Of a DNA stretch of 64,000 nt, positions 39,337 to 47,286 are shown in pieces (position 1 is the first letter of the stretch; every line of letters starts with the position of its first letter). The stretch is from an uncultured Paracoccaceae bacterium (GTDB lineage: Bacteria; Pseudomonadota; Alphaproteobacteria; Rhodobacterales; Rhodobacteraceae). The notes beneath the pieces are model-generated. The model searched no databases and was not told where the DNA came from. It was given only the letters and a program-made list of their open reading frames with translations. A program made the translations under genes and the position numbers. The stretch is from contig CANLSM010000004.1 in NCBI GenBank assembly GCA_947493745.1, positions 62,001-126,000 on the forward strand, given 5' to 3'.

Positions 39337-40334
39337 GCCCACCCTCCCGATGTCAAATCAAGGCGCGGCAGGCCGAGCGCGTGCGGCTCGACCATGCCCG
39401 CAGCTGCCGAAAGCCGCCTTGCGACCCTCAGCTTGGCCGAACGGGCGCGCGGATTGCGCTCGACCTCCGCCTCATCAGGCAGAACCGCCTTGCGGGTGAC
39501 CAGTTCAAAGCGCGGAGCGTCCTTGATGACTTCAGGGGCAAACCGGCTTCCGGAGGGCTGTTTGCCTGAGCGCAGCCTGAGAAACCGCTTCACGATCCGG
39601 TCTTCCAGCGAATGGAAGGTCACGACCGCCAGCATACCACCTTCTGCCAGAATACGCTCCGCCGCCATCAGCCCCCTGGCCAATTGCCCGAGTTCATCAT
39701 TGACGGCGATACGCAGTGCCTGAAAGCTGCGCGTCGCCGGGTGCGGCTGACCGGGTTTCGGGCGCGGCATCGTCGTCTCGATGATCTTCGTAAGCTCCAG
39801 CGTGCGGGTGATCGGTCGTTCAGAGCGTGCCGACAGAATGGCCCGAGCAATCCGTCTAGACGCCCGCTCCTCGCCGAACTGGAAAAGAACGTCGGCCAGA
39901 AACGCCTCGGAGGCGCCATTGATCAGATCGGCCGCCGACGGCCCGGTCTGGGCCATGCGCATGTCAAGCGGCCCATCCTGCATGAAGGAGAACCCGCGCT
40001 CCGCCTGATCGATCTGCATGGACGACACACCGATATCCAGAACGATCCCGTCAAGCTCCGAAAGGCCCTGCGCTGAGGCGATCTCGTCGAGATCACCGAA
40101 CTCTCCGGCACAAAGCGTCAGGGCAGAGCCGTATTCCGCCGCCCAGCCTGCGGCGCGCTCGAATGTCTCGGGATCGCGATCGACACCAAGCACGCGGATC
40201 GCGCCTGCCTCCAGCAACGCCCGCGTATAGCCGCCTGCTCCGAAAGTGCCATCAAGCCAGGTTCCGCGAACCGGCGAGACATGTTCAATCAGGGGATCAA
40301 TGAGAACCGGGATATGCGGGGCAGCAGCGGCCAT
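39333..40334 (-). CDS. rsmH: 16S rRNA (cytosine(1402)-N(4))-methyltransferase RsmH
   Basis: Methylates C1402 of 16S rRNA. The 333-residue protein has the family start [13 protein letters not shown], the SAM motif [36 protein letters not shown] and [16 protein letters not shown]. It follows mraZ by three bases. Confidence 0.98.
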   Translation of the reverse strand: MAAAAPHIPVLIDPLIEHVSPVRGTWLDGTFGAGGYTRALLEAGAIRVLGVDRDPETFERAAGWAAEYGSALTLCAGEFGDLDEIASAQGLSELDGIVLDIGVSSMQIDQAERGFSFMQDGPLDMRMAQTGPSAADLINGASEAFLADVLFQFGEERASRRIARAILSARSERPITRTLELTKIIETTMPRPKPGQPHPATRSFQALRIAVNDELGQLARGLMAAERILAEGGMLAVVTFHSLEDRIVKRFLRLRSGKQPSGSRFAPEVIKDAPRFELVTRKAVLPDEAEVERNPRARSAKLRVARRLSAAAGMVEPHALGLPRLDLTSGGWA

Positions 40335-40337
40335 GGC

Positions 40338-40841
40338 TCAGCCCCCCAATCGCGCCCGGTCCAGAAGAGCGAACGGGTCGGTCTCGCTGTCTGCGTCATC
40401 GAGCCAGCTGCCGATGGCGTCCATGTCATTCGCATAGGCAACCGGGTTCCAGATCTGGAACTTGTCGCCCATGCCTGCAAAGGTCGCCTCACCCTCGACG
40501 CCGATCATGTCGCGCAGCTTGGCGGGGAGCACCATACGGCCGTTTTCATCAACCTGGCTGTAGATAGACTGCGTGTTGAGCATGCGTTCGAGGATTTCGC
40601 GCTCACGCGAATATCGCGGCAGGGCGGAGACCATGTCATCGACCTCTTCCATGGAACGCATTGAATACCCTTCGAGGCATTTGCGCCCCTTGCGGCCATA
40701 GACCAGCACGAGATTGGGGCTGGAGCCCGGCGTCCAGTCGGGATCACCCTCCTCCAGGACACGCCGAAAGGCGGCCGGGATCGATACCCGACCCTTGCCG
40801 TCCACCTTGTGGATCGACTCGCCTCTGAAACGTCGTCCCAC
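40338..40841 (-). CDS. mraZ: Transcriptional regulator and division protein MraZ
   Basis: A ring-forming DNA-binding protein of the AbrB/MraZ fold that autoregulates the dcw operon. The 167-residue protein has two SpoVT/AbrB-like repeats: FRGESIHKVDGKGRVSIPAAF, in two stretches, and SQVDENGRMVLPAKLRD. I chose GTG 40841 (MGRRFRGES) as in homologues; a TTG at 40862 is in frame upstream. A long leader with an intrinsic terminator precedes the gene. Confidence 0.95.
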   Translation of the reverse strand: MGRRFRGESIHKVDGKGRVSIPAAFRRVLEEGDPDWTPGSSPNLVLVYGRKGRKCLEGYSMRSMEEVDDMVSALPRYSREREILERMLNTQSIYSQVDENGRMVLPAKLRDMIGVEGEATFAGMGDKFQIWNPVAYANDMDAIGSWLDDADSETDPFALLDRARLGG

Positions 40842-40873
40842 GTCTCGCTTGCTCCTGTCCAACAGCCGCCCTC

Positions 40874-40914
40874 AAAAGGAAAAGGCGGCCGCGTTGCCTC
40901 AACACGAACCGCCT
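40874..40914 (-). terminator. Intrinsic terminator in the mraZ leader
   Basis: On the minus strand an outer stem AGGCGG/CCGCCU and an inner stem CGUGUUG/CAACGCG (one G-U pair, AGG loop) are followed by UUUUCCUUUU. It lies about 33 bases upstream of the mraZ start, so most transcripts would stop before mraZ and release a short leader RNA. Confidence 0.8.
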
Positions 40915-41095
40915 AGCTGTCCCTTTAAGGGCTGCGCCCGACTGCGTGCCACTTGTTATCCGTGTCTGCTCATTCCCGCGTCGGATCTTCTTTAGTCTAC
41001 GGAGGGAGGCGAGTGCCTGTATGAAACCTGCGCGTTTCACCTTCTTAGGGGGTATTGGGGTTGGGTCTTGATGCCCAGTGAGAAGTCCCGCGTCC
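40874..41095 (-). ncRNA. upsM: Probable UpsM-like sRNA (5' leader of the dcw operon)
   Basis: In Rhodobacter sphaeroides the abundant sRNA UpsM, about 200 nt, comes from the 5' leader of mraZ through partial termination and is conserved in related genera. Here the position, strand and a strong terminator 33 bases before mraZ match that arrangement. The right end is a guess: a weak promoter pair (TTGATT and CATACC, 17 apart) near 41110-41135 would start transcription around 41095-41100. Sequence identity with UpsM was not checked. Confidence 0.55.
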
Positions 41096-41100
41096 CTCCG

Positions 41101-41116
41101 TGTCATTGGTATGACA
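41101..41116. promoter_or_regulatory. Inverted repeat upstream of the mraZ leader
   Basis: TGTCAT and ATGACA are separated by TGGT, giving a 16-base dyad at the presumed dcw promoter. It could be a regulator site overlapping the -10 region. Confidence 0.4.
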
Positions 41117-41357
41117 TGGGATAACGTGGAAATCAATGGAATTTTACTCACATTGATGGATGAGAGCCGCTGAATTCAGCCGTTCAGAGCTGCCGCTGTT
41201 CTAGCGAGATCGGCAGACATACTTCATGTGCTGCGCTAAATTCTGGCATCTACAATATATTGTGGGATTGCTCTGAAAGAGTAAGGTGCACCAAAAAACC
41301 ACAGCAAACGGGAATTACTCTGGATTTTTCGGATAGATTTGCGGGTTCCACACAGGC

Positions 41358-41366
41358 TTATCCACA
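41358..41366 (+). promoter_or_regulatory. Single consensus DnaA box
   Basis: TTATCCACA, an exact match to the DnaA box consensus, lies in a non-coding AT-richer stretch. Only one copy is visible, so it argues against an origin but may allow DnaA control of nearby promoters. Confidence 0.45.
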
Positions 41367-41524
41367 GATTTCGAAGATTCCCGGCCATATCTGGCAACAG
41401 GACCCATCATTTCCCACGGGCGATCCGAGTCACGTCCGACAGGTCAGATAGCCCCTGCCACAATTGATCGCAAAGCCGTCGCGTTCTCGCCGATATCTGC
41501 TCTCAAACGCGCGGTCGGAAAATC

Positions 41525-41539
41525 CTAACCAAATCTTAA
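41525..41539. promoter_or_regulatory. CtrA-like binding site
   Basis: CTAA-N7-TTAA differs by one base from the TTAA-N7-TTAA consensus of the cell-cycle regulator CtrA. It lies 13 bases before the porin-like ATG, close to where a regulator would overlap the promoter or leader. Confidence 0.35.
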
Positions 41540-41552
41540 CGAGTGACCCATC

Positions 41553-42506
41553 ATGAAATTCATGTCTTGTGCGCTGCTTTGCGCCACGCAGCTTGCCACC
41601 ATCCCCGCCATTGCTGGCGAGTACAACACCATCACCCCCGAGAAGCCCGTGACCGGCCCGGTCTCGCGCCCGATCATCCTGGAAGCGGACGTCTCCGCAG
41701 GGCGCATCTCGCGCAATGGCGATGCAGTCAACTCGTCGGGGCCTCCGCTGGCCGAGATCGAGGACCTCGATACATTCGCGCTGGGTGGACTGGCCGCGAT
41801 CCCTCTCGGGCAACGCGGCCTCGCGCAGATCGAGCTCGACCTGGAGGCCGCGCGCTTCCCCGCCATGGTCGAGGATGAGGAGGCCGACGACACCTATGAC
41901 GGCAGCCGCACGCTGGGCCTTCAGGCCGGATATCAGTTGAATGACTTCTATCTCGGCGGCTTTGCAGGGCTTGGAAAGACCGACAGTTCGAACCCGGACC
42001 AGAACGCAGACCACAATTTTTTCGGCCTTGCCGGGCGCTGGAGTGCCGGAAACTGGTCTCTGGCCGCTCAAGCCGGTCGGCTGGACGCACAGGCGGAGAA
42101 CCCGGAAGTCCTGTCTGATGCCGATTTCGGTCGCCTGATCGGCCAGCGGTTTTTCAACAATGGGCGCACCAAGTTGCAGCTTGACTATGCGCAGGCCAAC
42201 GGTGTGCAGGACACCGACAGTGATCCCGCCGATGATCTGGACATTCGCACGATCGGCCTTGAGGTTGAGCAGATGATCAACTGGCAGCCATTCGGAGGCA
42301 CGACCTCTGTCTATGCGGCCGCCTATCAGATGGACGTGGACGAAACCGACGAGGATGGGGATATCGACAGCGTTCGCGACCGCTCCTTGCAGATCGGCCT
42401 GCGTATCCGGTTTGGTGCAGCCACCCTGCAGAGCCGTGCCCGCAACACCGCACCTGATCTGCCGGCCTTCGGTCGCTGGATCGGTGCGGGACCGGTCGTT
42501 GACTGA
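41553..42506 (+). CDS. Putative outer-membrane beta-barrel (porin-like) protein
   Basis: A 317-residue exported protein. A signal peptide (MKFMSCALLCATQLATIPAIAG) is followed by alternating hydrophobic and polar residues with acidic Asp/Glu/Asn-rich turns (DTDSDPADDLD, DVDETDEDGDIDS). This matches calcium-binding loops of a transmembrane beta-barrel of perhaps 10-14 strands. Strand-like runs include LGLQAGYQLNDFYLGGFAGLG and SLQIGLRIRFG. The last residue is not the usual C-terminal Phe. It resembles roseobacter porin-like proteins in style, but I cannot name a family. Confidence 0.65.
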   Translation: MKFMSCALLCATQLATIPAIAGEYNTITPEKPVTGPVSRPIILEADVSAGRISRNGDAVNSSGPPLAEIEDLDTFALGGLAAIPLGQRGLAQIELDLEAARFPAMVEDEEADDTYDGSRTLGLQAGYQLNDFYLGGFAGLGKTDSSNPDQNADHNFFGLAGRWSAGNWSLAAQAGRLDAQAENPEVLSDADFGRLIGQRFFNNGRTKLQLDYAQANGVQDTDSDPADDLDIRTIGLEVEQMINWQPFGGTTSVYAAAYQMDVDETDEDGDIDSVRDRSLQIGLRIRFGAATLQSRARNTAPDLPAFGRWIGAGPVVD

Positions 42507-42515
42507 CCAAGCAGC

Positions 42516-42544
42516 CCCCGGTGTGCCAATCCTGGCCACCGGGG
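42516..42544 (+). terminator. Hairpin after the porin-like gene
   Basis: CCCCGGTG and CACCGGGG form an eight-base-pair stem with a 13-base loop, nine bases after the stop codon. No U run follows, so it may be a 3'-end stabiliser or a Rho-dependent site. Confidence 0.5.
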
Positions 42545-43170
42545 CAGCCTTCCGCCTCAGGTCATGTCGACAAGTGTGACGATCTTACCGGGGTTGCATG
42601 AACAGCCCTCAAAATTGAGTTCAATATTGGCGCTGATGCCACGGCATCTCCGTTCGGTAGCAGGACCGGCTGCATGGTCTTACGACAGGTCTGGCATCGC
42701 CGGTATTGAGGGGATTGCATCCGCTCGCACGGAGCGTTTAGCCGCCCCGGCCCCGTTGTCATTCGTTGCAAAAGCGCCTCCGCGTTCAGCGCACAGGCCC
42801 GCTCCACCAGTTGCTTCAATTCAGCGCTTTTCTTCAACCAGTGGCGCGCCAGTAGTGGTTCTGCTCCTTGCCGGACCTGGTCCTGATGCGCGAAATACCC
42901 AGAGTTCGATAACGGCGCCTCTGCAACCGGGTCTTGCCCGCGCCATCGGGCCCACTCTGGCAGTCGAGTCCCCGGGACGGGTCGATATCCAGCATCCCCG
43001 GAGACATGCCACTCAGATGCACTCCCGGAAAGAACAGCAACAGAGCCGTGATCATGAAGCAGCGCGCATACATCTGTGGGATCAAAGCAGGCAGTATCTC
43101 AATGCGCACGTTCGGGTAGCGGGAGGCAACACCCGGCATCACGCCCAGATTTTATCGGTTTCAGGGAATA
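42545..43170. other. Intergenic region with no recognised gene
   Basis: About 625 bases between the porin-like gene and rnpB. Two minus-strand frames, 42562-42837 and 42834-43142, overlap like coupled genes, and the upstream one has a weak signal-like stretch (ITALLLFFPGVHLSG). Neither resembles a family I know, and both rely on weak starts. They may be remnants of a decayed gene. No RNA gene was recognised apart from rnpB beyond it. Confidence 0.35.
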
Positions 43171-43549
43171 TCTGCGGATGGCCTGTAAGCCGGATTCTGT
43201 TCCAGGCTTGCGCCCTTCGATGACCATTCATCTCGGCCTGCGGTTGCCCGCAGGCTCCAGCAGCCAACCCGGACCTGCTCGGGGAAAAGTGGCCCCTGGG
43301 GTTGCCCCCGCGCGATCCCTATTTGGCCTTGCTCCCGGCGGGGCTTGCCGTGCCACCGATGTTGCCACCGGCGCGGTGAGCTCTTACCTCACCGTTTCAC
43401 CCTTACCCCGCGGATGCGAGGCGGTCTGTTCTCTGTGGCGCTGTCCCTCAGCTTGCACTGGCCGGGCGTTACCCGGCGCCGTCACTTTTTGGAGTCCGGA
43501 CTTTCCTCGAACCCGTCTCCGGGCACGCGGCCATCCAGCCATCCGCAGA
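43171..43549 (-). ncRNA. rnpB: RNase P RNA (bacterial class A)
   Basis: The catalytic RNA that matures tRNA 5' ends. On the minus strand the conserved GAGGAAAGTCCGGACTCC (CR-I/P4 5' half) appears near the 5' end, and the 3' end carries the universal AGAATCCGGCTTACAGGCC. The P1 helix is clear: CTGCGGATGGC at the 5' end (43538-43548) pairs perfectly with GCCATCCGCAG at the 3' end (43172-43182). Length is about 379 nt, as expected. Its 5' end is nine bases from the ampD stop, so its promoter must lie within ampD or it is processed from an ampD transcript. Confidence 0.96.
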
Positions 43550-43557
43550 GGCTCCGC

Positions 43558-44253
43558 TTAGACTGCGGGTCTTGCCCGGTCAAGAGCGGGCGAGACTGCC
43601 GCAACGGCTTCCGCTCTCGCCACATCGTCGGCAGAGAGCGACCCCTGCCCCCAGGGTCGGAACCGCTGACGGAAGGCCGACAAAGCCGGTTCGAGACCAT
43701 GGCTCACCGGGTACCCTATGGCGCAGGCTGCGCGAAGGAAGCGGTCGGGGTCGGACGCGCCGTCTGTCTGGACCGGCGCTGGCCAGATCGAGAGACCGCC
43801 CATGGCCAGCCGTTTCCAGTCGAACCGCCTGCCGGGGTCCGACTTGCGATCGGGGGCCATGTCGGAATGCGCGATGACGCCGGAGGGCGAAATGGACCAG
43901 CGCGTCAGCACACCACCGAGCAGGTCTTCGAGCACCCGCATCTGGGCCTCCGGGAACGGGTGATGACCGGGATTGTCAAGCTCGATGCCAATTGAGCGCG
44001 AATTGACGTCATCCATGCCACCCCAGGCCCCCGCCCCGGCGTGCCAGGCCCGCATATCCTCGGACACCATGCGGGTCACAGCCCCAAAACGATCGACAAG
44101 ATAATGCGCCGATACCTCGCAGTCCGGGTCACAAAGCCGCTGCAAGGCCGCCTCCGCGCTCGCCATCGCCGTGTAGTGCAACACGACCAGCGACGGCGTC
44201 AGCCCGTTGCGCCGGGCATTGAAATTGGGGGACAGGCGCTCCACGATATCCAT
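43558..44253 (-). CDS. ampD: N-acetylmuramoyl-L-alanine amidase (AmpD type)
   Basis: A zinc amidase that cleaves the MurNAc-L-Ala bond in anhydro-muropeptide recycling. The 231-residue Amidase_2 protein has the zinc ligands in VVLHYTAM (His) and GVIAHSDMAPDRKSDPG (His, Asp), and the SRSIGIELDNPGHHPF motif. There is no signal peptide, which fits cytosolic AmpD. ATG 44253 is only 30 bases from the divergent ATG at 44284. Confidence 0.9.
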   Translation of the reverse strand: MDIVERLSPNFNARRNGLTPSLVVLHYTAMASAEAALQRLCDPDCEVSAHYLVDRFGAVTRMVSEDMRAWHAGAGAWGGMDDVNSRSIGIELDNPGHHPFPEAQMRVLEDLLGGVLTRWSISPSGVIAHSDMAPDRKSDPGRRFDWKRLAMGGLSIWPAPVQTDGASDPDRFLRAACAIGYPVSHGLEPALSAFRQRFRPWGQGSLSADDVARAEAVAAVSPALDRARPAV

Positions 44254-44283
44254 GTCAGAGATAGAAACGCCGGAGCGCCGCCG

Positions 44284-44889
44284 ATGTCCAGCCGTCCCTT
44301 GCAAAACCGTGTCAGGCCGGATGGCCGGATCATCTCGACACAGGCGCGTGGGACCCTGATGGGCAATCGGGGCGGTCGGATTCATGATGACCGCCAGACG
44401 CTTACCCGGCAATGGGCGAGCCGGCAGTGGATTTCCTGCATGCTTGAGTTCAAGGACCGGCATCGAGAGGTTATGTGTGACGGTTACACTGAACTGTTCT
44501 TTCTTGATGAGGTGACAGCCCTGGCCGCCGGTCACCGCCCCTGTTTCGAGTGCCGCCGCGCGGATGCCAATGCCTTTGCAATTGCCTGGAATGGTGGTGG
44601 AGATCGGGCAAGGGCGCCTGAAATGGACCGTGTCTTGCATAGCGAGCGACGCGCGAAACCCGACCGGCTTTCCCCGTCCGATCAACCCGATGGCGTTTTC
44701 TATGAAACCGAAGGAACACTGTTCCTCAAATGGGGAGAGACCGGATTTGCCTGGGAGCCAGACGGCTACCGGCAAGGTTGTCCCTTGCCGACCCGCACTT
44801 GCGCGATCCTCACACAACCAAGTATCAGGCGGACCCTCGCCCACGGATATCGCCCACAGGTCCATCCGACGCTCACCGCCCTCCTCTGA
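44284..44889 (+). CDS. Conserved hypothetical protein with Ada-like Cys motif
   Basis: A 201-residue protein of unknown role, similar in feel to conserved alphaproteobacterial hypotheticals. Residues 70-92 read ELFFLDEVTALAAGHRPC then FECRR, strikingly like the second half of the Ada methylphosphotriester zinc domain (FF.S.EEA.AAGFRPCKRC). Further cysteines at C52 and C65 could complete a four-Cys site. The C-terminus ends HGYRPQVHP. GGAG lies eight bases before ATG 44284. It is divergent from ampD with a 30-base gap. Confidence 0.7.
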   Translation: MSSRPLQNRVRPDGRIISTQARGTLMGNRGGRIHDDRQTLTRQWASRQWISCMLEFKDRHREVMCDGYTELFFLDEVTALAAGHRPCFECRRADANAFAIAWNGGGDRARAPEMDRVLHSERRAKPDRLSPSDQPDGVFYETEGTLFLKWGETGFAWEPDGYRQGCPLPTRTCAILTQPSIRRTLAHGYRPQVHPTLTALL

Positions 44890-44955
44890 CGCGCCCGCCG
44901 CTTTGGCCCCGGCCAACGCTCAAAGGGGATGAGCGCGCAAGCGCTCGCAATTGGA

Positions 44956-46440
44956 TCAGAGGTGGCGTGTGGCCCAGCGGCGCAGCAGTTCCTGCTCCTG
45001 CCGCTTCGCCCGCCCGGTCCAGGACCCGGCCCCGCGCGGGGCCTCCTGCTGAGACCGGCTGATGCCTGAGCGCGCATCAAGATCAGCGGCAAAAATCGCG
45101 AATGCCAGCTTGCCTCCGCTGCCCGAGATATAACCCGCCAGCGCCCGCGTGAAATTCAGCGTACCGGTTTTGGCCACCACTGATACGCCGGGGATCGGCG
45201 CTTTCTTGCCCTGCCGGTTGACCAGCGGAATGTCCTTCAGCAGTGTGGGCAGCGGCCCGGACTGGGCTGCAATATCAAGCGCCTGCACCATTTCGGCTGC
45301 CGTCATCCGCGACTTGTCCGACAGACCGGAATGATTGACGAACCGCGCCCGGCTCAAACCATAGCGCTGCCGGATCCAGGACGTCATCGCATCGCCCGAA
45401 GCGCTCAGATCCCGGGCCGAGGCCCCGCGGGCCGCACTCGCGCGCAGACCGGCCACTTCCGCGGTAAGATTGGTGGAATATCGCAGCAACCCGCGCAGCA
45501 TTGGTTGCAGCGCCGCACTCTGCTCGCCTGCCACAACTGTCCCTTTCGCCGCGCGTGCCTCCCGGTGGAGGGGCAGTCGCACCCCTTGTTGCGCGGCAAT
45601 CCAGCGGAACACTTCGCCTGCATAGGTCGCAGGCGTGCGCACAGGCAGCCAGCGCGAACCGTTGCGCCCCAGCGCACTGGCCGCCACCGTCCAGTGATCC
45701 CGCCCCTCGATAGAGCGATAGCCAAAGACCGGGCTCTGCCGATTGACCACCGACATCGCGACACTCCCCACGGGTGGGGCGTATTTGTTGGTGCGGGCCG
45801 TCATGGCAACGGAATATCCGTTCTCGGTCCGCTTCCACTGGAAATGTACCCGGTTGAAGTTCAGGTTAAGCCCCGAGATTGCAGGGTTATAGCCGACATG
45901 ATCGGGCTGGCCGGGGTCGATCTCGCGCAGATAGGGCAGTGCGGATGACACCACATAGAAATTGCCGGTGATCCCGAATATCCCGCGGGCCTTGAGCTGT
46001 GCTGCCAGATCGGCCAGCCCGTCCGTATCGAGCAGCGGATCACCGGCGCCTGCCAGATAGAGGTCGCCCTGAATCCGCCCCTGCTGAACCGGCCCGGTTG
46101 CCAGAAGGCGTGTCTGGAACCGGAAACCGCCACCCAGATGATGCAGCGCATAAAGCGAGGTGAACACTTTCGCGACCGAAGCGGGCGGTTGCATCAGTTG
46201 CGGCTGATGGCTCTCAAGAATGCGGCCCGAGGAGAGATCGGAGACCACAAAACCGGTCCGCGCGCCCAGACCGCTGCGGGCGAAGATGTCACTGACCGGC
46301 GTTCCGCCGGACGAAAACCTCCGGTTGCCGCGCAGAACCGGCCGAATGGATGTTTGAAGTTTCTGCCCCATGGCAAGGCCCGGCAGAGATGCACCCATTC
46401 CGCCAAGAAACAGTCGTCGGGAAATTTTAGAAACACACAT
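44956..46440 (-). CDS. dacB: D-alanyl-D-alanine carboxypeptidase/endopeptidase (PBP4)
   Basis: A periplasmic class C penicillin-binding protein (peptidase S13) that trims and cleaves peptidoglycan crosslinks. The 494-residue protein carries SxxK in PASVAKVFTSLYAL, SxN in RYSTNLTAEVAG and KTG in VAKTGTLNF. The N-terminus (SRRLFLGGMGASLPGLAMG) has a twin-arginine, so export is probably through Tat. ATG 46440 has no strong ribosome binding site. It follows nadD on the same strand by 68 bases. Confidence 0.93.
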   Translation of the reverse strand: MCVSKISRRLFLGGMGASLPGLAMGQKLQTSIRPVLRGNRRFSSGGTPVSDIFARSGLGARTGFVVSDLSSGRILESHQPQLMQPPASVAKVFTSLYALHHLGGGFRFQTRLLATGPVQQGRIQGDLYLAGAGDPLLDTDGLADLAAQLKARGIFGITGNFYVVSSALPYLREIDPGQPDHVGYNPAISGLNLNFNRVHFQWKRTENGYSVAMTARTNKYAPPVGSVAMSVVNRQSPVFGYRSIEGRDHWTVAASALGRNGSRWLPVRTPATYAGEVFRWIAAQQGVRLPLHREARAAKGTVVAGEQSAALQPMLRGLLRYSTNLTAEVAGLRASAARGASARDLSASGDAMTSWIRQRYGLSRARFVNHSGLSDKSRMTAAEMVQALDIAAQSGPLPTLLKDIPLVNRQGKKAPIPGVSVVAKTGTLNFTRALAGYISGSGGKLAFAIFAADLDARSGISRSQQEAPRGAGSWTGRAKRQEQELLRRWATRHL

Positions 46441-46508
46441 GCTGACAACTATGCCTGCCGAGGGTTTTCGGGACAAGTATCAACACGACAAAGACAGTCA
46501 AAAACAGG

Positions 46509-47111
46509 TTAACGTCGCCATTTCCCGGAGGCCCGGATTGCGGTGGACGAGATTTCCATCATCGGACCGCTCATCAGCGTCCAGGCCGGTGGCTTGAGGA
46601 ACGGCAAAAGGCGCGAGGCTTCCTTGGGGACCCGGTGGGCGGCATAGGCCCGCGCGGCGGGGGAGAGGCCGGCCGCAATCTGGTCACCCGGTCGGGACAG
46701 GACACCGATGGGAACGGCCTCCATGATCCAGCGCCAGTGCTCCCAATGGTGAAAGCCCGTCAGATTGTCCGCCCCCATCAGCCAAACGAACCGGGTTGCG
46801 GGATAGAAATGTCGCAGCTTCTCCAGCGTGCGCGCGGTGTATCGCGTGTTCAGTCGACACTCGATATCAGTGATCCGGACCTTGGGGTGATCGATGATCC
46901 GCTGACAGGCGGCGAGCCTCCGCTCCAGGCTGGCGGGACCTTGCGATTTCAACGGGTTGCCCGGTGTGACCATCCACCAGACCTGATCGAGACCAAACCG
47001 CCGGAGCGCACGCAGGGTGATGTGCACATGCCCCTCATGCGGCGGATCGAAAGACCCTCCAAGAAGACCGACGCGCTGGCCGGGATGGACAAGTGGGAAA
47101 CCGTGGAGCAA
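46509..47111 (-). CDS. nadD: Nicotinate-nucleotide adenylyltransferase NadD
   Basis: Transfers AMP to nicotinate mononucleotide in NAD synthesis. The nucleotidyltransferase motif GLLGGSFDPPHEGHVHI is near the N-terminus and the ISSTAIRAS motif near the C-terminus; VWLMGADNLTGFHHW is also diagnostic. Start choice is uncertain: TTG 47111 gives the usual 200 residues, while in-frame GTG 47156 or ATG 47237 would add 15 or 42 residues that are not NadD-like. No strong ribosome binding site supports any of them. Confidence 0.9.
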   Translation of the reverse strand: MLHGFPLVHPGQRVGLLGGSFDPPHEGHVHITLRALRRFGLDQVWWMVTPGNPLKSQGPASLERRLAACQRIIDHPKVRITDIECRLNTRYTARTLEKLRHFYPATRFVWLMGADNLTGFHHWEHWRWIMEAVPIGVLSRPGDQIAAGLSPAARAYAAHRVPKEASRLLPFLKPPAWTLMSGPMMEISSTAIRASGKWRR

Positions 47112-47286
47112 CGCATCAGCTTTCGTGCAGGCAAGGCAAATTCGAGCCCGGACCACCTGTAGCGGGCAGGCGGCGCTTGTCAATTGCGGGGCCTGCCCGA
47201 GATCGCGCAAGCGGCCGCGATTTAACGTAATATCCATATTAATGCGTCAACAGGTTCTGGATGTTGGAAGGGAACGTGTCGCGGAC

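Larger units (their letters stand above)
41117..41552. other. Intergenic region between the dcw promoter and an outer-membrane protein gene
   Basis: About 435 bases, more AT-rich than the neighbours, with no convincing gene. It contains one consensus DnaA box, an AT stretch (ACAATATATTGTGGG near 41251-41265, itself a short dyad) and a CtrA-like site close to the porin-like start. Both flanking genes are transcribed away from it. Confidence 0.5.

Noticed and set aside
41150-41550. Possible replication origin near the DnaA box
   Set aside because: Only one consensus DnaA box is present, and no cluster, long AT-rich unwinding element or usual origin neighbours (dnaA, hemE, parAB) are seen.
42562-43142. 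Two small minus-strand genes ahead of rnpB
   Set aside because: They depend on weak starts, including a TTG, and show no recognisable domain; recorded only as an unresolved region.
43558-44916. Extended 452-residue ampD product
   Set aside because: The first 221 residues are antisense to the 44284-44889 gene and lack amidase features; the domain starts at 44253.
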